This document shows positions 25,261 through 36,300 of a stretch of DNA of 64,000 bases, piece after piece. Where the stretch lies: positions 3,659,501-3,723,500 of the forward strand of contig NZ_AP023262.1 in the NCBI RefSeq assembly GCF_016756615.1, written 5' to 3'. Source of the DNA: Mesorhizobium sp. L-8-3. Lineage in GTDB: Bacteria > Pseudomonadota > Alphaproteobacteria > Rhizobiales > Rhizobiaceae. Position 1 is the stretch's first letter. The number at the start of each line of letters is the position of its first letter. Below the pieces are notes generated by a model, which did no database searches, was not told the DNA's origin, and saw only the letters and a list, made by a program, of their open reading frames with translations. The translations under genes were made by a program, and so were the position numbers.

Positions 25261-25445
25261 GGCGTGTCTCCTCTTCTCACTCGATCGAACCGGTACTCGA
25301 TGTGCCGCAAGCGATCCTCCCCGCAGCACATGCCGATGCTACGGGATCATTATAACACCTGTTTCGGATTTTGGTTGCTTCTGCCGGTTCGGTTTCCCTG
25401 GCCGGCGCGAGGCGCGGAGCGATATTCTTCACTCCTCCGACAGAA

Positions 25446-27194
25446 TCAGGATTTCGCAGGCCGCTTCTTCGGCTTCGCCTTCTTGTCCCAAGGCTTCTCC
25501 CGGCGGCCTTCGGACGGCATGCCGGATTTCGCACGATAGGCTCCCTTGCGGTGCGGTTTCCTGCCAGGCATTCCGCCTGCCTCGTCAGGGCCACCGCCCT
25601 CGGCCCGCTGGATGACGACGCCCTTCTCGCCGGTGCCATGCTGCTTGACCGCCTTGGCGAAATCGTCGGCCTTGTCGGCGATGATCTCGAAACGCGATTC
25701 CGTATCGAGGATACGGATCGAGCCGATCTCGCGCTTGGTCACGCGTCCGGCCTTGCAGATCAGTGGGAGGAGCCAGCGCGGCTCCGCGCGGTGCTTGCGC
25801 CCGACCGAGACGGAGAACCATACGCCGTCGGTGAAGCGCTTGTCGGGCCGCTCGCCCCTGGAAGGATCGAAGGTGGGCGGCGGGCCTTCGGACAGTTCTT
25901 CCGCCGCGGGGCGCGATGCGAGTTGCTGGCGCAGCCAGGCGGAGGCGATCCGCTCCGGGCCGTAGGCGGCCAGAAGCTCCCGAACCATATCCGCCTCTTC
26001 CTCGCCCGGCGCGGCATCGAGGGCCGGATCGGCGAGGATGCGTTCACGGATCCGCGCGTCGATCTCGGCCGCCGTCGGCGCCCGCTCGGTCGTTGCCTCG
26101 AGCTTCGCGAGTTTCAGCAGGCGGGCGGCGCTGCCGCGCCGATGGAACGGGACGATCAGCACGCAGATGCCCTTCCGGCCCGCACGGCCGGTGCGTCCGC
26201 TCCGGTGTAGAAGGGTCTCGGGGCTCGTCGGCAGGTCGGCATGGACGACGAGGTCGAGATTGGGCAGGTCGATGCCGCGCGCGGCGACGTCGGTCGCAAC
26301 GCAGATGCGCGCCCGGCCGTCCCGCATCGCCTGCAGGGCATTGCTGCGTTCGGCCTGACTCAATTCGCCCGACAGCGAAACGACCGAGAAGCCGCGATTG
26401 GCGAGGCGGCTGGACAGATGCCGGACCGCTTCGCGGGTCGAGCAGAAAACGATCGTATTCTGCGCGTCGAAGAACAGCAGCGTGTTGACGACGGCGTTCT
26501 CTCGCTCGGTGGGCGCGACAGGCATCGTGCGGTACTCGATGTCGTCGTGCTGGCCGCCGTCGCTGGAGACCGTGACGCGCAGCGCATCGCGCTGGAATTG
26601 CTTTGCAAGTGCGGCGATCGGCTTGGGAACGGTGGCCGAGAACAGCAGCGTGCGGCGCTCGGCCGGGGCCGCGGCCAGGATGAATTCGAGGTCCTCCCGG
26701 AAGCCCAGATCCAGCATCTCGTCGGCCTCGTCGAGGACCACGGCGCGAATTTCCGATATGTCGAGCGAGCCGCGCGTGATGTGGTCGCGCAGGCGGCCGG
26801 GCGTGCCGACGACGATATGGGCGCCTTGCTCGAGCGCGCGCCTTTCCTGGCGCATGTCCATGCCGCCGACGCAGGAACCGAGGCGGGCGCCGGTGTCGCT
26901 GTAGAGCCATTCGAGCTCGCGGCGGACCTGGATCGCCAACTCGCGCGTCGGCGCGATGATCAGCGCGAGGGGCGCGCCGGCGTCCTCGAAACGCCCGGCG
27001 CCGCCGAGCAGGGTCGGCGCGATCGCCATGCCGAAGGCAACGGTCTTGCCTGATCCCGTCTGGGCCGAGACGAGCAGGTCCGCGCCCTCGGTTTCGGGTG
27101 CGAGCACCGCCGCCTGGACCGAAGTCAGCGTGGTGAAGCCACGCGCTTCCAATGCTCCGGCCAGTGCCGGGACCGTTCCGGTGAAACTCGTCAC
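25446..27194 (-). CDS. DEAD-box ATP-dependent RNA helicase with DbpA-type RNA-binding domain
   Basis: A 582-residue helicase. Motifs in order: F-TTLTSVQAAVL (Q motif), SAQTGSGKT (I), APTRELA (Ia), DEADEMLDLGF (II), LFSATVP (III), ATDVAARGIDLP (V) and HRSGRTGRAGRKG (VI). Residues about 450-520 form a DbpA-like RNA-binding domain (VWFSVSVGRKHRAEPRWLLP, IGSIRILDTESRFEI) and a basic tail ends KAKPKKRPAKS. It likely unwinds rRNA during ribosome assembly. The start is GTG 27194 behind GGGAAAAG; the longer frame to 27323 adds sequence unlike the family. Confidence 0.92.
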   Translation of the reverse strand: MTSFTGTVPALAGALEARGFTTLTSVQAAVLAPETEGADLLVSAQTGSGKTVAFGMAIAPTLLGGAGRFEDAGAPLALIIAPTRELAIQVRRELEWLYSDTGARLGSCVGGMDMRQERRALEQGAHIVVGTPGRLRDHITRGSLDISEIRAVVLDEADEMLDLGFREDLEFILAAAPAERRTLLFSATVPKPIAALAKQFQRDALRVTVSSDGGQHDDIEYRTMPVAPTERENAVVNTLLFFDAQNTIVFCSTREAVRHLSSRLANRGFSVVSLSGELSQAERSNALQAMRDGRARICVATDVAARGIDLPNLDLVVHADLPTSPETLLHRSGRTGRAGRKGICVLIVPFHRRGSAARLLKLAKLEATTERAPTAAEIDARIRERILADPALDAAPGEEEADMVRELLAAYGPERIASAWLRQQLASRPAAEELSEGPPPTFDPSRGERPDKRFTDGVWFSVSVGRKHRAEPRWLLPLICKAGRVTKREIGSIRILDTESRFEIIADKADDFAKAVKQHGTGEKGVVIQRAEGGGPDEAGGMPGRKPHRKGAYRAKSGMPSEGRREKPWDKKAKPKKRPAKS

Positions 27195-27347
27195 GTGTTC
27201 TTTTCCCAATGAATTGCGTGCACCGCATGCCGGACCACGACCATGTCGCGTGTCCGGCATCCGGCGCCGTTGGCGATGAGCGCCAGGGCAGCTTACCGGC
27301 GGCGAGAGCCCGCCGCCAGCCATCCTGAGGCTCGCTTTACTCTCGGC

Positions 27348-28262
27348 TTACGGCCAGCGCACTTCCGGCGGCAGGCTCGACAGGATCGAATTGACATTGC
27401 CGCCGGTCTTCAGCCCGAAGATCGTGCCGCGATCATAGAGCAGGTTGAACTCGACATAGCGGCCGCGCCGCACCAGTTGCTCCTCGCGCTCGGCGTCGGT
27501 CCAGTTCTGGTTGAAGTTCTTGCGCACGAGGTGCTGATAAACCACGAGAAATGAGCGGCCGACATCCTGCGCGAAGCGAAGGTCGGCGTCCCAGCCGCCC
27601 TTGTCCTGCGGCGAATGCTGCCAGTCGAAGAAGATGCCGCCGATACCGCGCGGCTCGTTGCGATGCGGCAGGAAGAAATATTCGTCGCACCATGCCTTGA
27701 ACTTCTCGTAGTCGGCGACGGCCGGGTTCTTCTGGCATGCGAACTGCATCGACCGGTGGAAGTCGATCGTATCCTGGTCCGTCTGGACGCGCCGCCGGTC
27801 GAGAACGGGCGTCAGGTCGGCCCCGCCGCCGAACCACCAGCGCGAGGTCGCCACCATGCGCGTGTTCATGTGTACGGCGGGCACATTGGGGTTCCATGGA
27901 TGCGCGATGAGCGAGATGCCGCTCGCCCAGAAGCGCGGATCCTCCTCTGCGCCCGGCATCTGCTTGCGGAACTCCGGGGAGAACTCGCCATGGACGGTGG
28001 AGGTGTGGACGCCGACCTTCTCGAAGACACGGCCGTGCATCATCGACATGATGCCGCCGCCGCCCTTGCCTTCCTCGCGCTGCCAGGGGGTTCTTTCGAA
28101 ACGCCCCGGCGACCATGAGGCGAGGGGGCCCGCCACCTCGTCTTCCAGCGTCTCGAATGTGGAACAGATGCGATCGCGCAACTCTTCGAACCAGGCCCTG
28201 GCCCGTATCTTCTTGTCTTCGATGTCGGCCGGCAGCCCTGCCGGAATTTCGGGCCGTTCCAT
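27348..28262 (-). CDS. hemF: Oxygen-dependent coproporphyrinogen III oxidase
   Basis: Haem pathway enzyme that decarboxylates coproporphyrinogen III to protoporphyrinogen IX using O2. 304 residues, normal for HemF. Signature blocks: [57 protein letters not shown] and [18 protein letters not shown]. The start at 28262 has AAGGAAAG upstream. It is downstream of, and separate from, the helicase start. Confidence 0.96.
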   Translation of the reverse strand: MERPEIPAGLPADIEDKKIRARAWFEELRDRICSTFETLEDEVAGPLASWSPGRFERTPWQREEGKGGGGIMSMMHGRVFEKVGVHTSTVHGEFSPEFRKQMPGAEEDPRFWASGISLIAHPWNPNVPAVHMNTRMVATSRWWFGGGADLTPVLDRRRVQTDQDTIDFHRSMQFACQKNPAVADYEKFKAWCDEYFFLPHRNEPRGIGGIFFDWQHSPQDKGGWDADLRFAQDVGRSFLVVYQHLVRKNFNQNWTDAEREEQLVRRGRYVEFNLLYDRGTIFGLKTGGNVNSILSSLPPEVRWP

Positions 28263-28377
28263 ATCTTTCCTTGCAGATGCTGGCGTCGGCACGCGTCGGA
28301 ACGCGGCGGCGCGCCAAAAGACTCGTCTTTTCCGGCCGCGATCCCTATCCTCTTGAAGGATCGGGTCAAGGAGTTCT

Positions 28378-28638
28378 TTGTTGGGCGCCCCCAGGAGACC
28401 ATCGCTAGACGGGCTGAAGAAGCGTCTTGACCGCTCCCGCGCGGAAAAGACGCGGCTGCCGCGTGACGGTTTCCTGCGCGAGACCTTCGTGTTGCCGCGT
28501 TCGGCCGCGCGGGACAAGGCGCGCGAATGGTTCGACCGCTGGCCGAAACAGGCCTACTGGACCGAGATCGAAAGCTGGTCCGAGCGACCGGGCGACGTCA
28601 TCGAGTTCACGATGCGGAGGCTGCCGGCAGCGGATTGA
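28378..28638 (+). CDS. Conserved hypothetical protein, about 86 residues
   Basis: A small basic protein with [40 protein letters not shown] and a final [14 protein letters not shown] know similar short proteins in rhizobia but no function. Start codons are TTG at 28378 or 28381; AAGGAG at 28368-28373 favours the second by spacing. It is divergent from hemF and convergent with soxR, 17 bases away. Confidence 0.65.
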   Translation: MLGAPRRPSLDGLKKRLDRSRAEKTRLPRDGFLRETFVLPRSAARDKAREWFDRWPKQAYWTEIESWSERPGDVIEFTMRRLPAAD

Positions 28639-28655
28639 GGCGGCGACAGCCACCC

Positions 28656-29090
28656 TTACCGAACCAGCCGCCGCGCTCCCGGCCCCTCGGCCGCCAGCCG
28701 GTCGTGAGGATTGCGAAGCGGGCAGCGGTCGATCGACATGCAGCCGCAGCCGATGCAGTCGGTCAGCCCGTCGCGCAACCCCTGAAGCCGGGCGATGCGG
28801 CGATCGAGATCGTCGCGCCATTGCCTGGAAAGCCGACCCCAATCGCCGCGTGTCGGCGTCCGGCCCTCCGGCAGCGATGCGAAGGCGGCGGCAATATCGG
28901 CGAGCGGGATGCCGACCTCCTGTGCGACCTTGATGATGGCTACGCGGCGCAGTACGTCGCGCGCGTAGCGCCGCTGATTGCCTGCCGTGCGGTTGCTCGC
29001 GATCAGCCCCCTCGTCTCATAGAAATGGAGCGCCGAAACGGTGACGCCGCTGCGCGCTGCGACCTCGCCAACCGTCAATTCCCGTGCCAT
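28656..29090 (-). CDS. soxR: Redox-sensitive transcriptional activator SoxR
   Basis: MerR-family [2Fe-2S] sensor, 144 residues. The N-terminal HTH is [20 protein letters not shown] with ETRGLI; the cluster-binding motif [12 protein letters not shown] (C-x2-C-x-C-x5-C) lies at about residues 113-124. Oxidation of the cluster by redox-cycling compounds turns on promoters with a long spacer. A SoxR box lies 17 bases upstream of its ATG, so it controls itself or a plus-strand transcript. No soxS exists in this lineage. Confidence 0.95.
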   Translation of the reverse strand: MARELTVGEVAARSGVTVSALHFYETRGLIASNRTAGNQRRYARDVLRRVAIIKVAQEVGIPLADIAAAFASLPEGRTPTRGDWGRLSRQWRDDLDRRIARLQGLRDGLTDCIGCGCMSIDRCPLRNPHDRLAAEGPGARRLVR

Positions 29091-29106
29091 GGCAGATTCC
29101 GCTTGA

Positions 29107-29124
29107 CCTCAACTTAACATGAGG
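29107..29124. promoter_or_regulatory. SoxR box
   Basis: CCTCAACTTAACATGAGG, an 18-base interrupted palindrome very close to the known SoxR consensus CCTCAAGTTAACTTGAGG. On the plus strand it lies within TTGACC (29104) and TTTTAG (about 29125), a possible promoter. On the minus strand it lies between soxR and its start. Confidence 0.8.
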
Positions 29125-29268
29125 TTTTAGCAAGGCTTCCTTCGAAGGCAAGCGAAGGAGTTCTTCATGCGTGGTTGGGCAGGACTTGCGGGGCGCACGC
29201 GGCTCGGGAACGGCATTGTGCTGCGCTTCCATCTCTTCACCAGTTGGCAACGCCGGCCGGGAACAGCG

Positions 29269-29727
29269 TCAGCCGATTCGGCGCATCGCCTCGCCCGCGG
29301 CCATGGCAGCCGCGACGGCGAGATTGAGGCTGCGGCCTCCGCCGCGCATCGGAATGAGCAGTCGCGCATCGGCGCTGTCATGGACATGGTCTGGCACGCC
29401 GGCGGATTCGCGGCCGAACAGCAGGATGTCGCCGTCGGCAAACTCGAATTCGGTGTAGGGCAAGTCGGCTTTCGTCGAGAAAAGCACCAGCCGGCGGCCT
29501 TCCGCGCGCCGCCACTGCTCGAAGCGCGCAAAGTCGAGATGCCTGACAAGCGTCGCCATTTCGAGATAGTCCATTCCGGCGCGTTTGAGGGCGCGGTCGG
29601 AAAGGGCGAAGCCGGCAGGCTCGATGATGTCGACTGCGATGCCGAGGCAGGCGCCCATCCTCAGGATCGTGCCGGTGTTGCCGGCGATGTCGGGCTGATA
29701 GAGAGCGATGCGAAAACCGCCGGTCAC
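29269..29727 (-). CDS. trmL: tRNA (cytidine(34)-2'-O)-methyltransferase
   Basis: SPOUT-class enzyme that methylates the wobble base of tRNA-Leu. 152 residues. The knot motifs are RIALYQPDIAGNTGTILRM, LLFGRESAGVPDHVHD and LLIPMRGGGRSLNLAVAAA. The start is GTG 29727, with AAGGA about 11 bases before. An IS element begins about 100 bases upstream of it, so its promoter may be altered by or lie within the element end. Confidence 0.92.
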   Translation of the reverse strand: MTGGFRIALYQPDIAGNTGTILRMGACLGIAVDIIEPAGFALSDRALKRAGMDYLEMATLVRHLDFARFEQWRRAEGRRLVLFSTKADLPYTEFEFADGDILLFGRESAGVPDHVHDSADARLLIPMRGGGRSLNLAVAAAMAAGEAMRRIG

Positions 29728-29835
29728 GGGCGCGATGTCCTTATGGGTTGCGGAATGGCAACAGGGTCGCCGCCAGGTTGGGAAAACCGCGCCGAGGGCA
29801 TGGCCATTTCAGGCGAAATCGTCTAGGGCCTGTGA

Positions 29836-30277
29836 TCAGTTGAGGAGAATGACGGCCGCGGCGAGGTGTATGGCGCCGAGGAAGTTGGTTGCGCGCTTGT
29901 CGTAGCGGGTCGCGATGGCACGGTACTGTTTGAGCTTTGCGAAGAAGTTCTCGATGAGATGCCTGGCCTTGTAGAGCTCTGTGTCGTAGCGGCGTGGTTG
30001 TTTTCGGTTTGATCGCGGCGGAATGACGATATCGACACCGGCGCTTTGAAGCAGATCGAGCACACGCTCTTTGGCATCGAATGCCTTGTCGGCGATGAAG
30101 GCGGTGATCTTGTCGAACAGGTCAGGCAAAAGCGCATCGGCTCCGCACAGATCATGCTTCTGGCCAGGCGTCAGATGAAAGCCGGTCGGATTGCCCAAGG
30201 CGTCACAACGGGCGTGGATTTTGGTGCTCAGCCCACCCTTGCTGCGCCCTATGGCTTCGCGTTCCCGGTCCCCCCTT
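29836..30277 (-). CDS. IS5-family transposase, C-terminal frame (orfB), read by -1 frameshift
   Basis: After the slip, the protein continues REREAIGRSKGGLSTKIHA, then GNPTGFHLTPGQKHD. FIADKAFDA gives the second catalytic Asp and ARHLIENFFAKLKQYRAIAT the catalytic Glu, so the DDE triad is complete across the two frames. A Met at 30198 could start a short version, but that would lack the first Asp. The stop is at 29836, just inside the left repeat. Confidence 0.85.
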
Positions 30278-30602
30278 TTGCGCCGGCGCTGTGTTGATGG
30301 GCGCGCACGATGGTCGAATCGATCATGGCGTATTCATTGTCGGCGTCTTCGGCGAGAAGTTCGAAAACCTTCTGCCAGACCCCGCTTTTGCTCCAGCGTG
30401 TATGGCGCGTATGAATGACCCGGAAGTGGCCGAACCGCTCCGGCAAGTCACGCCACGGGATTCCGGCCCGATAGCGATACAAGACCGCCTCCACGAACAG
30501 CCGGTTATCCTTGGCGGTGCCGCCGACATGACCTTCACGGCCAGGCAAGAAATCTCTGATGCGCTCCCATTGATCATCACGCAAGGCATAACGACGTGCC
30601 AT
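30249..30602 (-). CDS. IS5-family transposase, N-terminal frame (orfA)
   Basis: 117 residues in frame A. The DUF4096-like head YALRDDQWERIRDFLPGREG, then RAGIPWRDLPERFGHFRVIH, is the IS427-group N-terminus. AMIDSTIVRAHQH supplies the first catalytic Asp. It ends shortly after the run AAAAGGGGGG (minus strand, 30270-30279), a slippery site where a -1 shift joins frame B. Confidence 0.88.
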   Translation of the reverse strand: MARRYALRDDQWERIRDFLPGREGHVGGTAKDNRLFVEAVLYRYRAGIPWRDLPERFGHFRVIHTRHTRWSKSGVWQKVFELLAEDADNEYAMIDSTIVRAHQHSAGAKGGTGNAKP

Positions 30603-30943
30603 CCGGTCGGCGCCCCCTGATTCGCCGACACCTCAAGAATCACATCTCCGGTGATTTGGGAATCTGGAGGCTTCTGTGAGGTCCGCGGGCGCGGCATCGA
30701 TGCCGCCGATCTGTGTCGGGCGGACCTCATTGATCGCAACTGATCACAGGCCTTACACAGCCGCCAGTGTCAACTCGAACCGATGGAGGCAGCGATGGAA
30801 ATCTTCCGGATGCGTAGTGCAGTGGCTGCCCTTTTCAACGGGCGCCTTGCCTGACGGCGGTTTCGGTTCGACACACTTCCTGACAGTCAGCATCACACCG
30901 ATTCCCGCCGGAAGTTCTTTTCCGTTCTCGAAGGAATCACGCG

Positions 30944-31234
30944 ATGCATGCCAATCTCCCGAAGGGCCCGGTCGCCCCGTCTGAACCCGTTTCTTCCGCT
31001 GAAGTCCAGGCCGTCGCGCCGCGCGAATCCACCGGGGCTTCCAAGCCCGCCGCCGGCCTGTCAGCAGCGTTCAGGGCCGCCCTTGGCGCGAAGCCTCAGG
31101 CACCACATCTGAGGCTTGCGAACCCTCATGCGTTCGACCCTTTGGCGCAGGCGAAAGCGGGGACTGGCGGCAAGGCGCAGAGACCGGCGCCGGTAAGAAG
31201 TCCTATGATCGGTCTCCGCTCGGGACATAAATGA
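30944..31234 (+). CDS. Hypothetical Ala/Pro-rich small protein
   Basis: A 96-residue frame with GAAGGAATCACGCG before the ATG, so translation is plausible. It is rich in Ala, Pro and Lys (PVSSAEVQAVAPRESTGASK) with a possible short helix AAFRAALGAKPQ, and no recognisable domain. It ends 27 bases before the first ABC exporter gene, so it may be co-transcribed with it. The 190 bases between the IS element and this frame hold only a 19-codon frame at 30795 behind GGAGG, which I cannot interpret. Confidence 0.45.
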   Translation: MHANLPKGPVAPSEPVSSAEVQAVAPRESTGASKPAAGLSAAFRAALGAKPQAPHLRLANPHAFDPLAQAKAGTGGKAQRPAPVRSPMIGLRSGHK

Positions 31235-31261
31235 CGTTTCGAAAGTTGGAAGAGCGAGAAA

Positions 31262-33163
31262 ATGTTTCGCTGGTTTGAGAAGAGGCTGGACCCGTTCCCG
31301 TCCGAGGAACCGGTCGAGCCGCCCAGGACGCTGGTGGCCTTCTGCCTGCACTATACCAGGGGCGCGTGGCCGTTCATCGCCATATCGGCGACGCTGACGG
31401 CGGTGGTGGCCTTTGCCGAGGTCTGGATGTTCGGCTTCCTCGGCTCCATCGTCGACTGGCTGTCGGTACAGAACCGCGAGACCTTTTTGCAGACCGAAGG
31501 CTGGAAGCTGGCCGGCATGGCCTTTGTCGTGCTCGTGCTGCTGCCCACCACGGTGTTCGTCAATTCGATGGTCAACCAGCAGACGCTCATGGGCAACTAT
31601 CCCATGCGCATCCGCTGGCAGGTGCACCGCTACCTGCTCAGGCAGTCGATGAGCTTCTATCAGGACGAGTTCGCGGGGCGCATCGCCACCAAGCTGATGC
31701 AGACCGCGCTCGCCGTGCGCGAATGCGTCATCAAGCTGATCGACGTCCTGAACTATGTGGTGGTCTATTTCCTCGGCATGCTGCTCATCGTCGGCTCGTC
31801 AGACTGGCGGCTGGCGATGCCTCTCGCCGTCTGGCTGGCGGGTTATGTGCTGCTCATGCGCCACTTCATCCCGAAGCTGGGCAAGGTCTCCGAAGAACAG
31901 GCCGACGCCAGGTCCGTGATGACGGGCCGGGTGGTCGACAGCTACACCAACATCCAGACCGTGAAGCTGTTCTCCCATGCGCGCCGCGAGGCCTCCTATG
32001 CCAGGGAGGGCATGGGCATCTTCATGGATACGGTCTACCGTACCATGCGGCTGGTCACCGGGCTCTACGGCACGCTCTATCTGCTGAACTCGCTGCTCCT
32101 GACCTCGGTCGCGGGCCTGTCGATCTGGCTATGGCTCAATGAGGCCGTCACGATCGGCGCGGTCGCGGTGGTCATCGGCCTGGTGCTCCGGCTCTGGGGC
32201 ATGTCGCAATGGATCATGTGGGAGATATCGGGACTGTTCGAGAATATCGGCACGGTTCAGGACGGGATCGGCTCGATCTCGCTGCCGCGCCTCGTCGAGG
32301 ACAAGCCCGGCGCCCGCGAGATCAAAGTGAAGAAGGGGCAGATCGAGTTCGACCGCATCCGCTTCCACTACGGCAAGGGCAAGGGCGTCATCGAGGAACT
32401 GTCGCTGACCGTGCGGCCGGGCGAGAAGGTCGGCCTGGTCGGCCGCTCGGGCGCCGGCAAGTCGACGCTCGTCAACCTGTTGCTGCGCTTCTACGACCTC
32501 GAAGGCGGGCGCATCCTGATCGACGGCCAGGAGATCGCCGGCGTCACCCAGGATTCGTTGCGCGCCGAGATCGGCATGGTCACGCAGGACACCTCGCTGC
32601 TCCACCGCTCGGTGCGTGACAACATCCTCTACGGACGCCCCGACGCCACGGAGACGATGATGGTCGAGGCGGCGCGGCGGGCCGAGGCGATCGGCTTCAT
32701 CGGCGGGCTCGTCGATGCGAAGGGCCGCAAGGGCTTCGAGGCCCATGTCGGCGAGCGCGGCGTGAAGCTGTCCGGCGGCCAGCGCCAGCGCATCGCGATC
32801 GCCCGCGTGATGCTGAAGGATGCACCGATCCTCATCCTCGACGAGGCGACGTCGGCGCTCGACTCCGAGGTCGAGGCCGCAATCCAGGAGAACCTCTATC
32901 GGCTCATGGAGGGCAAGACGGTGATCGCGATCGCGCATCGGCTGTCGACCATCGCGGCGATGGACCGTCTGGTGGTCATGGACAATGGCCGGATCGTCGA
33001 GGAGGGGACGCATGATGCGCTCGTCGCCAAAGGCGGGCTCTATGCACAGCTCTGGCAGCGCCAGTCCGGCGGCTTCCTCATCCAGGATGAGCCGCATGCC
33101 GGGGCCGCCGCCATGCGCGGCGGCGACGTCGCCGCGGCCATGGAGGGACAGGCAGCGGAATGA
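31262..33163 (+). CDS. ABC exporter half-transporter (permease fused to ATPase), first of a pair
   Basis: A 633-residue MsbA/LmrA-type half-transporter. Residues 20-330 contain six membrane helices. The ATPase follows with Walker A GRSGAGKST (about 394-402), signature LSGGQRQR (about 502), Walker B ILILDEATSALD (about 523) and the switch His in AIAHRLST, all consensus. A short Gly/Ala tail ends the protein. With the similar gene starting 87 bases downstream it probably forms a heterodimeric exporter of lipids or a toxic compound. Substrate unknown. Confidence 0.9.
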   Translation: MFRWFEKRLDPFPSEEPVEPPRTLVAFCLHYTRGAWPFIAISATLTAVVAFAEVWMFGFLGSIVDWLSVQNRETFLQTEGWKLAGMAFVVLVLLPTTVFVNSMVNQQTLMGNYPMRIRWQVHRYLLRQSMSFYQDEFAGRIATKLMQTALAVRECVIKLIDVLNYVVVYFLGMLLIVGSSDWRLAMPLAVWLAGYVLLMRHFIPKLGKVSEEQADARSVMTGRVVDSYTNIQTVKLFSHARREASYAREGMGIFMDTVYRTMRLVTGLYGTLYLLNSLLLTSVAGLSIWLWLNEAVTIGAVAVVIGLVLRLWGMSQWIMWEISGLFENIGTVQDGIGSISLPRLVEDKPGAREIKVKKGQIEFDRIRFHYGKGKGVIEELSLTVRPGEKVGLVGRSGAGKSTLVNLLLRFYDLEGGRILIDGQEIAGVTQDSLRAEIGMVTQDTSLLHRSVRDNILYGRPDATETMMVEAARRAEAIGFIGGLVDAKGRKGFEAHVGERGVKLSGGQRQRIAIARVMLKDAPILILDEATSALDSEVEAAIQENLYRLMEGKTVIAIAHRLSTIAAMDRLVVMDNGRIVEEGTHDALVAKGGLYAQLWQRQSGGFLIQDEPHAGAAAMRGGDVAAAMEGQAAE

Positions 33164-33250
33164 ACGGGCTTTCGCCGCGACCGTCCCTATATTTGTCGTC
33201 GGGCCGGATGCGGCCGGCCCGACTACCGCATCGGTGAGACGGCAAGGCGA

Positions 33251-35119
<1,869 letters not shown>

Positions 35120-35124
35120 GGGCG

Positions 35125-35439
35125 ATGTCGCTGCGACCGCCAGGCGCCCATTCGGGTTCGGCAGGCCTCCAGAGCGGGCTCGACGTCCTCCATCACGAAA
35201 TCGCCGGCGAGATGGCCTCGGCGCTCGGGCGGGCCGGCCGGCGTGTCGAGGAGACGCTCGCGAGGCTGCGCGTCCTCGCGGCCGACGACCAGGCTCGTCC
35301 GGGGCTGCTGCGCGATGCCGCCGAAGCGGTGCACGCCTATTTCATCCAGCGCGAGCTCTGCGGCCTTCGGCGCCACGACGCCGTGATTCGCGAATACGAC
35401 ATACCCAGGGCAGTGCTGGCGAGGCTCGGGGCGAAATAG
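35125..35439 (+). CDS. DUF6665-like small protein
   Basis: A 104-residue protein starting five bases after the ABC exporter stop, so it is likely in that operon. Helical blocks: ALGRAGRRVEETLARLRVLA, LLRDAAEAVHAYFIQRELCG and a C-terminal IREYDIPRAVLARLG. It resembles short rhizobial proteins of the DUF6665 group; I recall that assignment but could not check it. The conserved Cys in QRELCGL is the only notable residue. The 285 bases that follow hold only the petA promoter region. Confidence 0.6.
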   Translation: MSLRPPGAHSGSAGLQSGLDVLHHEIAGEMASALGRAGRRVEETLARLRVLAADDQARPGLLRDAAEAVHAYFIQRELCGLRRHDAVIREYDIPRAVLARLGAK

Positions 35440-35724
35440 GGCTCGGGCGGGCCGTCCTGGCCGTCGCAGCGACGGGCCGCGCAGTGGTCGCCGGCCGCCT
35501 CCCGCTCCCCCGGGACGGGCCGATTCCGGGCTTGATCCACAGGGCCGCGACAATCTGCCCTGAGGCCTACTGCCGTCTGGACAAGCGCATTCTTCACGCA
35601 TAAACCAGCCGCAAATGCCGGAGGTCTGTCGCTAGCCCGTCGCCATGCGATTTCGGGTGCGCGCCAGGAAGAGCGGGGATCGGTTCAGCCGCCGGCGCAG
35701 ATAAGGGAAAAGGATCAGAGTCCC

Positions 35725-36288
35725 GTGAGCGCACACGATACGACGGAGCCAAACCGCCGCGATTTTCTCTATATTGCGACCGGCATGGCCGGTGCGGTCG
35801 GCGCTGGCGCCGTCGCATGGCCGTTCATCGACCAGATGCGCCCCGACGCTTCGACGCTCGCGCTCGCCTCTGTCGAGGTGGACGTCTCCGCGCTTCAGCC
35901 GGGCATGTCGCTGACCGCCAAATGGCGCGGCAGGCCGGTGTTCATCCGCAACCGCACGCCGGAAGAGATCGAGGCGGCCAAGGCCGTGCCGATGGCCGAG
36001 CTGAAGGATCCGGTGGCACGCAACGCCAACATCCCGGCGGGCGCCGAGGCGACCGACATCGATCGGTCGGCAGGCGAGGGCAGGGAGAACTGGATCGTCA
36101 TGGTCGGCGTCTGCACGCATCTCGGTTGCGTGCCTCTCGGCCAGTCCGGCGATTTCGGCGGCTGGTTCTGCCCGTGCCACGGCTCCCACTACGACACGGC
36201 GGGGCGTATCCGCAAAGGCCCTGCGCCCGAGAACTTGGCCGTGCCCGTTTTCCAATTCATTTCCGACACCAAGATCCGGATCGGCTAA
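35725..36288 (+). CDS. petA: Ubiquinol-cytochrome c reductase Rieske iron-sulfur subunit
   Basis: Rieske protein of the bc1 complex, 187 residues, carries electrons from ubiquinol to cytochrome c1. An N-terminal twin-arginine signal/anchor [19 protein letters not shown] is followed by the hinge. The [2Fe-2S] ligands are in CTHLGC and CPCHGSHYD. Start is GTG 35725, with AAGGATCAG upstream. First gene of petABC, with 12 bases to petB. Confidence 0.96.
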   Translation: MSAHDTTEPNRRDFLYIATGMAGAVGAGAVAWPFIDQMRPDASTLALASVEVDVSALQPGMSLTAKWRGRPVFIRNRTPEEIEAAKAVPMAELKDPVARNANIPAGAEATDIDRSAGEGRENWIVMVGVCTHLGCVPLGQSGDFGGWFCPCHGSHYDTAGRIRKGPAPENLAVPVFQFISDTKIRIG

Positions 36289-36300
36289 GGGGGAATTTCC

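Larger units (their letters stand above)
29826..30753 (-). mobile_element. IS5-family insertion sequence (two-frame transposase)
   Basis: A complete element of about 928 bases. Terminal inverted repeats are perfect over 16 bases: GGCCTGTGATCAGTTG at 29827-29842 and its complement CAACTGATCACAGGCC at 30737-30752. TA flanks it at 29824-29825 and 30754-30755, compatible with a 2-base (or CTA/TTA 3-base) target duplication. The transposase is read on the minus strand in two overlapping frames. The layout (IS427-like group, about 0.9 kb) suggests the element is intact and recent. Bases 30603-30736 are a non-coding left leader. Confidence 0.85.

Noticed and set aside
29167..29826. 219-codon plus-strand frame with a good ribosome site after the SoxR box
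   Set aside because: It runs antisense to trmL, has no domain and shows the composition of a shadow frame. Only the start signal is kept as a finding.
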